Shown: positions 13,251 to 23,212 of the stretch, piece after piece | How positions within the stretch are numbered: position 1 is the first letter of the stretch | How the letters are laid out: every line of letters starts with the position of its first letter | From: Eulemur rufifrons | Taxonomy: Eukaryota > Chordata > Mammalia > Primates > Lemuridae | Assembly (NCBI RefSeq): GCF_041146395.1 | Contig: NC_090986.1 | Location: forward strand, 48,458,001-48,522,000 | DNA length: 64,000 bases | Direction of reading: 5' to 3' | Program-made: the position numbers and the translations under genes | The notes under the pieces: model-generated | Databases searched by the model: none | The model's input: the letters and a program-made list of their open reading frames with translations, nothing else | Told to the model about the DNA's origin: nothing

Positions 13251-13578
13251 TTTTTTTTTTCTTAGACAGAGTCTCACTCTGTTGCCCGGGCTAGAGTGCC
13301 GTGGCATCAGCCTAGCTTACAGCAACCTCGAACTCCTGGGCTCAAGCAATCCCCCTGCCTCAGCCTCCCGAGTAGCTGGGACTACAGTCATGCGCCACCA
13401 CGCCCGGCTAATTTTTTCTATATATATTTTTAGTTGTCCATATAATTTCTTTCTGTTTTTAGTAGAGGCAGGGTCTCGCTCTTGCTCAGGCTGGTCTCGA
13501 ACTCCTGAGCTCAAACAATCCGCCCGCCTTGGCCTCCCAGAGTGCTAAGATTACAGTCATGAGCCACCGTGCCCGGCC
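13251..13578 (-). mobile_element. Alu SINE, antisense, strepsirrhine linker type
   Basis: A full-length Alu in antisense, with a T-run at its left edge and GCCACCGTGCCCGGCC at its right edge. The linker reads TTTTAGTTGTCCATATAATT. A perfect 13-bp duplication TGAGCTGATTCTT occurs at 13238-13250 and 13579-13591. Open frames on both strands in this interval are Alu-derived and not genes. Confidence 0.98.
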
Positions 13579-13870
13579 TGAGCTGATTCTTATAAAATAA
13601 AAGAGAAGTCAGACAAATAAAAAAGAAGAAGAAAGAAGAGAATTCCACACAGAGGGAAAGTATGTACCAATGCTTGTAGGCTTAATGTAAATATAAGTAA
13701 TTCAAAGTGTCTGGACCCAATGGTGCTCTGTGTGGGAGTGGCAAAAGAAGGATTTGAAAAGACAAGAATATAGGCCATACCTATAACTTTGTATGTCATG
13801 TGAGGAACTTGGATATTTCATCTATACCACAGGAAGACAAGGAAATATTTTAAGCAAAGTTTATAAGGAT
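13579..13870 (-). mobile_element. L2-class LINE remnant, antisense, third segment
   Basis: Continues the interrupted element: ATTCCACACAGAGGGAAAG, TGTACCAATGCTTGTAGGC, GTGTGGGAGTGGCAAAAG, TTTGTATGTCATGTGAGG, and AATATTTTAAGCAAAG appear in the same order as in antisense L2-class copies. Joining the three segments gives about 570 bp of one old element. Confidence 0.65.
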
Positions 13871-16384
13871 CAAAACTGATTTCTAGCTAAAATGAACAAA
13901 ATAAAAAACTTCAGCAAGTTTTTTAAAGTATCCTATTATTTTTTCAGGTTTATGAAGCTGGTTATTTAAGGAGATATCTTCCTAACTGTAATCATTAGGA
14001 AAACAAAAAAGAAAACAAAGTAAATAAAAACTGAGTAAGTTCACCATGTTTAAACTTTAGGAAGAGGCAGAGGTGACCTTAGTAATTTAATTGTGTTATC
14101 CATCCTAGTAGGGATACTAATTTAAAGGAGAATTAACTAATTCAATTGAAAGAAAGATTCCATACATTCTAGTCAACGCTGGACTTTGACAGTGTAGTGC
14201 TTCTTTAGTTATTAGATGAAAGGCAAGGGGTAAGCAGCTCAGTGACTGAAGGCCTATTTTTCTGTTTCATCACCTGCTTTGAGGCTTGGGGCTGTGGACA
14301 AGGCACATAATATCAGTATGTCTATGAGTTTGGAGGAGAAGGTGCTGTACCTTCAGTGTGTGGGTCATATTTCCAAGGAAATAGCTACAGGACAAACTGA
14401 TCTACGAAGCTTTCATATTTGTTACATTTCTTTTCCCTATAAAATAATATTATTTAATCTGAAATCACCTGTATAATTAGCATTATATGATTATAACTAG
14501 GAAAAACAAGGGAGATGAACATACAGTCCCAAAATTAAGAGGGAATTTGTTTAAACTTCTGATGTGTAATATCTGTTTTATATTAGTGTATTGATAGAGC
14601 AATATGAACAATGGACTGTATTTGTTCCTTAGTGACCTCCAGAAGTTGTCGCTTTTAACAGCATAATTTTCTGAAATGTAGAAGTAGAGAAGTTACTACT
14701 TCATAGACTGCTTTCTGGTTTCTTAAGATTTTTTTTCTTATATTCTCCACCCTAACTCCCTAGCACACTTATTGCTAATCAATAAGATGGAAAAAAAAAA
14801 TCTTGACTGCTCATTTATTTTGTAAGGGATTTCAGTAATCCAGATGTACCAATGGAATAATGCTTATTTGCTCCAAGGCAAAAGAGTCCTTTGAACTTAA
14901 AATTTAAGCAAACATTGTGAATTTACGGTAAAGCATACCTTTCTCAATAGCTTCTGATTTCTTCAAAGACTTTGCTGTAAAATGTTTTGAACATTCAGAG
15001 ATCCTAGAATTTCAGACAGATGAAGAGAATTTGGCATCATTAAATAATTGAAAAAGAGAATTTTAAAGAAAAAATTAGGACTAAAATACTATAGAATAAC
15101 TTTAAAGTGAAGAGGTTGAGATTTAAGAGGTTGAATCTTTATATAAAGACTGCCAAGTTCCTTATATTCCATTATGTAGTTTTTAAAAGAAAAAACTTTG
15201 TAAAGTTTTATATGAAAAAAGAAATGTGTTCAATAGAACATGCCCCTCCTCCAAGGTAAATCTCTCCCTCACCAACGTAAAAGGATATGTACCTAGTTAT
15301 TAGGGGGTATGATTGGAGCAATACTATTTTGCCAAAAGCAAAAAAGTATAGATGAAGTTATGAATATCATATCTCTGGCACAGACATCTCTAATATCTGT
15401 GCTAAGATACTTACTGAAAATCCATATTTACAATGGAAATTCCATTCCCAACATACCTTCTCAGGCTTACATCACCTACTAATTTATGGGCATGTGGTCA
15501 TAGTACTGAAACAAAGCGATAGGATGGATAAACCTCTTATGAAAATTTTAACCGAGATTCATGATGTTCCAGAGAAAGGACAATGAGAGAACACATATAT
15601 CCTGTCTCTAAAGAAACATGGGGAGAAATTAATTTTCTGTCATTGTTGCTACGGGTATCCGAAAATACTTTCCAGGCATAAAACTATTATTTTCAAAGGA
15701 AGCTATTTATTGTGGTTGATAACCTATTTTCAGGTGATCAGAGAAACTAATTATTACTGTTTCATATCTATTCTGTAAGACTACATGTCTCACTGGCATT
15801 TGAGCTCCCGTAAGCTAAAAGGAGATTGCATGTGACTTTCTCACATTTCCCTTGATGTGCCGTGTATTTTACTCTTCTTTTACAATTTCTAAGATGATAA
15901 TAAAGCCTTTACTTTAAACTAATATCTCATCTGTCAAACCTGCTTCAGTGAGCTAGAAATTATCAAAACACTATCACATTTTATGTTTGTGTTTATATGC
16001 CTCATCGAAGTTAGTAAATTATTTATTTATTAGTGTGGAAGAGCAAAAGACTTAAAAAGAAACTCCTCTATTCTTGAATTTAAAAGTAAAACAGGTGTTT
16101 ATTAAAGTAAAACCCCACACCTATCATGAATTCAAATGGTCTACTTTTCCCCATTTACTTCTTTATAGAAATACATTAACAAACCAATATTATTACTTTT
16201 TTGAGATTCATGATTTCATGTCTTTATTTTTAATTTATAAGATTGTTAATGTTTTACTCTTTCAATAGATCTTATCTATGACAACAAATGGCTCATTTTT
16301 GCTCAAGCACATAGGTATATATGTGTATTAATGTTTATGTACATGTAAATACCCATAAATTGTTACTCCTTATTAAGAGAACAG
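13871..16384. other. Unique AT-rich DNA, no supported gene
   Basis: No gene or clear repeat. A stretch near 15795-15870 (TTTGAGCTCCCGTAAGC) weakly resembles L2 sense sequence. Short frames at 14279-14476 and 16074-16268 are not coding-like. Confidence 0.5.
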
Positions 16385-16640
16385 AAAGAACATTAGACAA
16401 GTATATGAACCAAGGGTTTAAATTCCTAGCTCAACCACTCACTTATTCAATACAAATTGCTTAAATCTGCAAGCTTATTTATCTATTTATTTATTTATTT
16501 GGTCAGTGAGTTTGGATAATAAGAGTAATAATGACACCTAATTCACAGACTTGCTATGAGAATAGAACTTGAATATATAAACTGTTTAACATAGCATCTG
16601 GAATAATAGCTCAATAAATGTTAGCTATTTATTTTAGTTC
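16385..16640 (-). mobile_element. MIR SINE remnant, antisense
   Basis: Antisense MIR order: AAATTCCTAGCTCAACCACT, a degraded middle, GACACCTAATTCACAGACTT, TGCTATGAGAATAGAAC, AACATAGCATCTGGAATAA, then CTCAATAAATGTTAGCTATT. A (TTTA)n/(TTAT)n microsatellite of about 30 bp sits inside it at 16471-16500, probably a later expansion. Confidence 0.85.
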
Positions 16641-17199
16641 TTTGCCAATTGAAAAGCTGTTTATATTTCTTTGAGAAAAAAAGTCTAGCAAAATCAGAAA
16701 ATGAGTGAAAGCTACAATAGCATAATTGTACTCTTTAATAACAGTGGTCCCATCACAGCAGATTGGAAGATTTGCACTTTGTCAGCACTCAGCACATATT
16801 AAGGAAACAATCAATCAAGACATTATTACAACACAGCAATCCCTAATCCATTATTCATTTCTGAAACACTAGTTGCAAAGCAAAGGTCTGTATGTTGGAG
16901 CTAATTTCTCATCTTACTTTATCATTTTTTAGTGAATGAAAGGAATGCCTTTTCTCTCATGGACCAAGCCCACATTATTGTTGAATACAGTAGAGTCAGA
17001 AGGACATGATCCAAGGGCACAGACTAGCCATCTTCCAATTAGCACTGGTACCACCACGCCAAACCCACACTTACTCTTTTTATGATTTCGTCATAGTTTG
17101 TCACTTATGAAGTAGAAGAAAGAGGAATTTAGAGTTACCTAAATGTTTCTAACCCTATGTTTAGGTTTCCATTTAGAAAGGAATACATTCAGTTTTTGT

Positions 17200-17815
17200 T
17201 ATACACAGTAGTTATATTCTGTAAAGTCACCTTGAACAATGAATTTCTGAATACTGAACCATTGCTCCTAGGGGAAATGCAGGGTTAGGTTCCTCCAAAC
17301 CTCTGGTTACGTTTTCATATACTGATCAATACATGCCCTTGTTTCATGTGTGTTTCTGTTTAAAGACACCTTATCTCATACATACTGCTGATTCATTGAC
17401 AGTGAACTTCTGGCCAACAACAATGTAACTCATGACTGAGCAAAGCTTATTTAACATATATTTTTTTCTGTAAGGCATATCATAGACTTTTGTACTTCGT
17501 ATCATTAAACAGCACTTCAGCACCATCTTTGGGGTCTGTTTTAAATAGTAAAATCACCAACAAAAAGCATAAAAATGCAAAAAAAAAAAAAGTGGCACTA
17601 AGTAGAATGTAAAAAAGAAACTTGTTTACAATACGAGAGCTGAAACAGCATTGCCTTGTTCAACCTCAGCTGGGAACATGTGCATCAGGGATTCAAAATT
17701 TTTGGAGCTATGTACATGTCTGTGAATAACTGCAAAAATGTGAATATTGATTTTGGGGTTACAAATAAATTTTAGCAAGTAGGTAAATTAAAAAATATGG
17801 AATCCATGAATAATG
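17200..17815 (+). mobile_element. DNA-transposon-like ancient repeat, family not assigned
   Basis: I recognise the block order CCATTGCTCCTAGGGGAAAT, AGGGTTAGGTTCCTCC, GTGTGTTTCTGTTTAAAGAC, CACTTCAGCACCATCTTTGG, and ATGAATAATGAAGGTTGACT as a repeat common in primate genomes, and believe it is a non-autonomous DNA transposon. I cannot name it and I do not see clean terminal inverted repeats. A 13-A run at about 17579-17591 lies inside it. Confidence 0.55.
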
Positions 17816-17904
17816 AAGGTTGACTATACCTACAAAATGATCCATATTTTTTTAAAAATGATTTATTCTTACTCTAGGATAACAATCATCCTAGATATTT
17901 TATA

Positions 17905-18112
17905 ATGGTAGTAATAAGCATTTATTGAGTAAATGTCAGGTCAGGCACTTTACATTCATTTAACAACCATACCTATACTGTTCTTTTACAGACAGATAAA
18001 TAAAGGCTTAAAGAAATAAAACTAAATTCACATAGCTAGACATGGACTAGGAAGGGCTCAAAGTGACGTCTAAGTTCAAAGACACAAAGCTCTTAACCAC
18101 TAGGTTACATTT
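17905..18112 (+). mobile_element. MIR SINE remnant
   Basis: MIR order: TAGTAATAAGCATTTATTGAG, TCAGGCACTTTACATTC, TTTTACAGACAGATAAA, AAAGGCTTAAAGAAAT, TTCACATAGCTAGACATGG, and the 3' signature AAGCTCTTAACCACTAGG. It covers nearly the whole element. Confidence 0.85.
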
Positions 18113-18368
18113 CTTATTACAAACAGTACAATAGTCAATTATTCCCAGTAGAATAACATTAGTGGCTAAAAGAACAATATTTTCCATTTTAGTGCTCCTT
18201 TGATATTTATATTTCATGTTCAAAGTTTTACTTACCTTTGAACATACTATTGAAATGTAAAATAATATTTTCCTCTTTGTATATCTTATGAGGCCATATT
18301 CTTCTCAGTTTTGACTATATAAATTTTCATATTATTTTTAATATACATTCCCATTAAAAGTGATTCAT

Positions 18369-18505
18369 AGCCAGTCACGGTGACACATGCCTGTAGTCCC
18401 AGGTGCTTGGTAGGCTGAGATGGGAGAACTGCTTGAGCCCAGGAGTTTGAAATTTGAGACCAGCATGATCAACAGAGTGAGACCCCAGCTCTTAAAAAAA
18501 AAAAA
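18369..18505 (+). mobile_element. FLAM-type free left Alu monomer
   Basis: A single 7SL-derived arm of about 135 bp: CCTGTAGTCCCAGGTGCTTG, GGCTGAGATGGGAGAACTGC, TTGAGCCCAGGAGTTTGA, GAGACCAGCATGATCAACAG, AGTGAGACCCCAGCTCTT, then an A-run. It lacks the right arm and is more diverged than the dimeric Alus, as expected for the fossil monomer family that preceded Alu. A short duplication ATTCAT lies at 18363-18368 and 18506-18511. Confidence 0.85.
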
Positions 18506-18774
18506 ATTCATTTATGTTCCCAACCAAGGGTTATTTATAAGTGAGTCATTGGAAGTTTCCCACATAAACAGAGTGGATAGTGTCCTAGACCAGCCTCTCT
18601 AAGCCCATTTATTCCATAGTGAAAGTGGATTGCAGAAATTAAGATCAGAGGAGGATGAATTATATTGCCTACATCAACAGATTGAGAGGGAAAGAAAAAT
18701 TAATATATTTCTACCTATCTGGTCACATAGCTGATTGCTGCTTTCTAGAAGATGTCCCTCTGTTAATAGGTAAT

Positions 18775-18836
18775 CAACATTATCACCATCATCACTGTTA
18801 TCATTATCATTACTATTATCATAGCCATAACCATAC
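18775..18836. repeat. Degenerate (ATC/ATT)n trinucleotide repeat
   Basis: Repeats of ATCATT, ATCACC and ATTATC units run for about 60 bp immediately before the MLT1-type LTR. The resulting His/Tyr-rich frame (18655-18861) is a by-product of the repeat. Confidence 0.8.
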
Positions 18837-18865
18837 ATTGCTACCATCTATCAAGGATTAAGGAC

Positions 18866-19246
18866 TGCTATAGACTAAATTCTGAAATTTATATGGTGAA
18901 ATCCTAACCTCCAATGTGACTATTGGGAGTTAGGACCTTTATAAAGGCAATTAGGGTTAAATGAGGTGATAAGAGTAGGGCCATGATCTGATAGGATTAA
19001 TGTCCTTATAAGAAAAGGAACCAGAGCTCTCTCTTCATGCTCATGTTCAGAGGAAAGGCCATGTGAGGACATAGTGCATAGGCAGTTGTGTCTGTAAGCT
19101 AGGAAGAGAGCCCTCACCAGAAACTGATTTGGCTGGCACCTTGATCTTGGATTTCCCAGCCACCAGAACTCTGAGATAGACATTTCAGTTGTTTAAGCCA
19201 TCCAATCTATGGTGTTTTGTTATGGTAGCCTAAGTAGACTGAGACA
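18866..19246 (+). mobile_element. MLT1-type solo LTR (ERVL-MaLR)
   Basis: A solo LTR of about 380 bp starting TGCTATAGACTAAATTCTG and ending ...AGTAGACTGAGACA, with TG...CA termini. Diagnostic blocks are GAAATCCTAACCTCCAATGTG, TGTCCTTATAAGAAAAGG, CATGTGAGGACATAGTG, CCCTCACCAGAAACTGA, CACCTTGATCTTGGATTTCC and GGTGTTTTGTTATGGTAG. No internal retroviral sequence is next to it. The 5-bp flanks AGGAC and ACAAC agree only partly. The 87-codon minus frame is within the LTR. Confidence 0.9.
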
Positions 19247-22230
19247 ACAACATTAATATATTCTCATTTTGTTATGCTAAGAATTTTAATATGAATCAGG
19301 ATGATCCATTGTTAGTGAAAGAGCCCAAGTCTCCAATAAGTCAAATAATTTGTTCAAGGTGACAGTCATTAAAAGTTGTGTGTGTCATGCTGTTGGGGGT
19401 TTTTAGATATAACTCATGCAGTGTAATTTCAGAACCTAAACTCCTCATGATGAAACCATACTTACTTCCCATAGATGCATGTAATTATAACTTTCTAATT
19501 TTTATTATGGTAGATATATAGTTTAAATATTTTCCTTTTTTAAAAACATCACTTTTTATCATACATAATTTATTTGTTGAGAAGTTTTGCAATTCATCAT
19601 TGTATAAACCCATTGTTACATGGTGAATAGACCCTTTGTCAATAAATTTATTCACATTTTTATTTTAAAGAGCTCGTGAGGCTTTATGATACAGACAGGA
19701 ATTTCACAATCCATTCAGCAGAAATTTTTTTTTTTCTCTAATAGGTTGAAATAGTTCTAGATACTAACGCTTTTGTGGCAGAATTCAAAGGAAAGTTGTC
19801 TAAGGGCAGCGTGTATTTTAGAAGAGTTTCTCAAATGCTTTCCTGTCCTTTGTTATACTTTATATTTTTAAGTTCTTTGAAAGTAGGTACAGTGCCTTAT
19901 ATTCAAAAGATGTTAGAAGAACCTAAACTATATCTCTATTGATTTAATTTGACATTTCTTTGAAAATATGCAAGTTGGCAGAAGAAGAATTTCCTCAAGG
20001 AGGTCCAAAATTTCAGTTCAGAAAAGACTGGTTTGTCTATAGGTGCACTGTTTCAAAGCGTTTAACCTATGATGTAACTTGAGAGAACACAAGACCCCGC
20101 ATAAGATATGTGAAAGATCAGTTGGGCGTATTTTCAAACAGAAGAATTTCCTGTAAAGGTTGACTCCCTTCTTTGAACTAAAAGTTTTTAATGTTTCAGC
20201 TTAATGTACAATCCTATCAGAATTTGCAATCATTGCAAATGGCAAATACCAACAAATGTAGGGGGCTAATTGTTGGAACATAATTTCACATAAGGGGAAG
20301 AAATCATATTTGTTCCTTAAGTTAAGCTTCAGTAGATTTTAAAGTAATTTATTTTAATTTACTTCAAATAACTTCCTGGATGAAAAAAGATAATAACCAT
20401 GTCTTGCTATTTAATGTCTCTTCCTATTATGTTGGTATTTTAACTTACTTTCTAATAGTCCTACCTTAGTAACAACAGCAGCAATCTAAGTTCCTCTAGT
20501 AGTGTCACTCTAATAACTTGAGCAATCAGTCAAGGCCTCTGCACCTACTTTTTAGTGGCACAATATTATTATTGTCTTTCTTTAGTAAGTGGGAAACTGA
20601 AAGAACAACTCTCTGTTTCTCTCCCAGGATATTAAGTGACCATTAGGGACTGACCCTCTTTTCCCTGAAGAACGACTCAATGCTGAAAAAGATCGGTTGC
20701 TCCCAAGTGTCTCCGCAGCCTTATCTGATATACATTTTATGCTAATGTGGCAGCACCAAGGTCAGCAGCCTTTCTCAGCAGCTTCTGTTGGCTTTGTCTC
20801 TGGGAGCTCTCCTTGAAGTCTTGCGGATACTAAAAGCAGCATCACTTGGCGGCTTTTTATATTACCTGAGACTTCTTCCAACCTTATTTCTTATTGGCAG
20901 TGAGTCCTAGTCATAATTACATACCTCTGATTTCCGCTTCTTTGCCTCCTCCAAAGGATTCAATCATATGTTCTTCCCTGAGGCTAGATATAGATTTACT
21001 AACTCTCCAAGAATACATTACCTTAAAATGGCACAGTTCTCCAATCCCACTCATGCCTGAAAGGCATTGCTGGGTAAGACTTGCAGTTTCTATCTATCCA
21101 TCTATCTACCTACCATTGTCATCTATTTACATATGTATGGCATCATCCCTAAATGTCTTATCACACAGGCCCCATAGAACATATACATATATACAAACCA
21201 GATTAGTCTTCAAATTCAGTGCATCAAGAATGTCTCATGACCTATATTTTAACAAGACCACTATTATTGCCATACATTGCCAATATTAAATATGCTTTCA
21301 CATTGAACTAAACAGATGAATACCACTGTACTTTGTATCTTATTTAGTAATAATGGTAATAATAATATTGGTCAAGGCATAATATATTAACAGAGTGTTG
21401 TAACTTGAAAAGATGACAAAAATAGCTACAAATGTATAATATACTAAAAATGCTAATGTATTAGAACTTTTAACTTAAAAGAGATCACACATAGAAGCAT
21501 ATTTGGTAGTGAAGTAAGTGTAAGCTCTTTATAGCAAATGAAAAAAATATTCATTTTCTCTCTTCTTATACATTCTAGAAGTCCCCAAAGTATGTGGCAT
21601 TATCTAAACTGCATACCTGTGAAAGGATTTGAGCAATAGAGCACTATTTATATTTAGCAGTTGGTGACAGAGCATGAACATTTATTAATACTCCCACACT
21701 AAAATAATTAAATAATGCTTCCCTGGATTTGCTGTTATTGCTTTTTTAGGGTAAATGTTCGATTAATTATGCCCTAACAAAAAAATTAAAATGGCATTAT
21801 TGTCTTATGCTGGTAATGTAGGAAAACAGTAAGATGTGATTGACCACTTGAAGATATCTTGCTTTGAAGAGGTTTTGGCAAAAGCAGAGGTGGAAAATGC
21901 AATTACAGAATTTAAAAAGTATGTTAATTATTTTTAAATTATAAATGTTCCATAATTTGAAACATAGCTTATTTTTATTAAGCTTAATACTTTTATAGCC
22001 AAGTAGAAGGAGAAAACCATTCTCTGTGATAAAAACAATGCATCTTTTTATTCAAATATTACTTGTTTTTTAGGCCCTGAATATTAGAGATGTGCTGAAA
22101 TACAGGGTATTTGGGTATTTACAAACCATGGGTGGTAAGATATCAGAGATGCTGGAACAATCAAACCAAAAACACAAGCTCAGTCACAGATACATAAACA
22201 CACACACACACACAAATACATAAATAATTA
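19247..22230. other. Mostly unique DNA; short tracts, no supported gene
   Basis: Contains a (TCTA)n-like tract at 21089-21114, a short (TAA)n near 21350-21365 and a (CA)8 run at 22199-22214. The 131-codon frame 20894-21289 (+) runs through the TCTA tract and has no recognisable domain. About 20600-20890 is GC-richer and repeat-free. Confidence 0.5.
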
Positions 22231-23212
22231 CAGTAGACCTCCTCCGCCCATCTGAGGTTTCCCTTTCGACAGTTTCAGTCACCCACGGTCAACCACAGTT
22301 TGAAAATATTACATGCAAAATTCATTGTGCGCCATTCTGAGTAGCGTGATGAAATCTCACATCATCCTAATGTTGACTAAAGGCTTGAATTGTCCCTTTG
22401 TCTAACATCTCCTGGACATTCGCCCTACCCCTCAGTCACTCAGTAGCCCTTTCAGTTATCCAACTTACTGTTGCAGTATTGAAGTGCTTGTGTTCAATTA
22501 ACCCTTATTTTATTTAATAATGTTCCCTGGAGCACAAGAGTAGTGATACTGACAATTCAGATATGCCAAGAGAAACTATAAAGTGTGGTCGGGCAAAGTG
22601 GCTCACGCCTGTAATCCTAGCACTCTGGGAGGCCAAGGTGAGGCGAGAGGATCTCTTGAGGTCAGCACTTCGAGGCCAGCCTAAGCAAGAGTGAGACCCT
22701 GTCTCTACTAAAAATAGAAAAATTAGCTGGGTGTGGTGGCACCCGTCTGTAGTCCTAGCTACTCAGGAGGCTGAGGCAGGAGAATTGCTTGCACCCAGGA
22801 GTCTGAGGTGCCTGACGCCACTGCACGCTAGCCCAGGTGACAGAGCAGCACTCCGTCTTAGAAAGAAAAAAAAAAGAAAAAAGAAACCATAAAATGCTTC
22901 CTTTAAGTGAAAAGATGAAAGTTCTGGACTTGATAAGGAAAGAAAAAAAGAATAGTATGCTGAGGTTGCTGAGATCTATGGTTTAAGAACAAATCTTCTA
23001 TCAGTGAAATTGTGAACAGTACATTATTACATTGTTCTATTTTATTATTAGTTATTGTTAATCTCTTACTGTGCCTGATTTATAAGTTAAACTTTATCAT
23101 AGAGGTGTGTGTAGGAAAGAAATGTGGTGCTTATGGGATTCCGTACCGTTTGAAATTTCAGGGATTTTCTCAAAGTCTTGGAACATATTCCCCTCAATAA
23201 GAGGAACTATTA
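22231..23212 (+). mobile_element. Tigger-family DNA transposon, internally deleted, split by Alu
   Basis: The left end CAGTAGACCTCCTCCGCCC and the right end ...AATAAGAGGAACTATTA are decayed terminal inverted repeats, and each is flanked by TA (22229-22230 and 23213-23214), the target duplication of pogo/Tigger transposons. Between them lie GTTTCAGTCACCCACGGTC, GAGTAGCGTGATGAAATCTC and then the start of the transposase region (GAGCACAAGAGTAGTGATAC; CTTCCTTTAAGTGAAAAG; GTATGCTGAGGTTGCTGAG), which in the family encodes a CENP-B-like helix-turn-helix. At about 23015 the sequence jumps directly to the 3' non-coding part (GTTCTATTTTATTATTAGTT), so most of the transposase is deleted. Frameshifts and the Alu at 22586-22881 make it dead. 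Confidence 0.88.
22586..22881 (+). mobile_element. Alu SINE without linker, inside the Tigger remnant
   Basis: A dimeric Alu with a short central join (ACTAAAAATAGAAAAATTAGC class) and no strepsirrhine linker. The right arm has a short deletion around GTCTGAGGTGCCTGACGCC. The flanks AGAAACTATAAAGTG (22571-22585) and AGAAACCATAAAATG (22882-22896) are a 15-bp target duplication with two differences. One copy of the duplicated site belongs to the transposase coding remnant of the host element. Confidence 0.95.

Noticed and set aside
13282..13548. Open frames on both strands (88 and 65 codons)
   Set aside because: They lie wholly inside an antisense Alu; the Cys/Trp/Ser/Arg-rich peptides are the usual Alu translations.
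18655..18861. His/Tyr-rich open frame resembling a metal-binding tail
   Set aside because: Direct translation of an (ATC/ATT)n repeat.
18920..19183. 87-codon minus-strand open frame
   Set aside because: Lies inside the MLT1-type solo LTR in antisense; no viral coding region is present.
20894..21289. 131-codon plus-strand open frame
   Set aside because: Runs through a TCTA-type tract that encodes repeated Ile/Tyr/Pro/Ser words; no domain.
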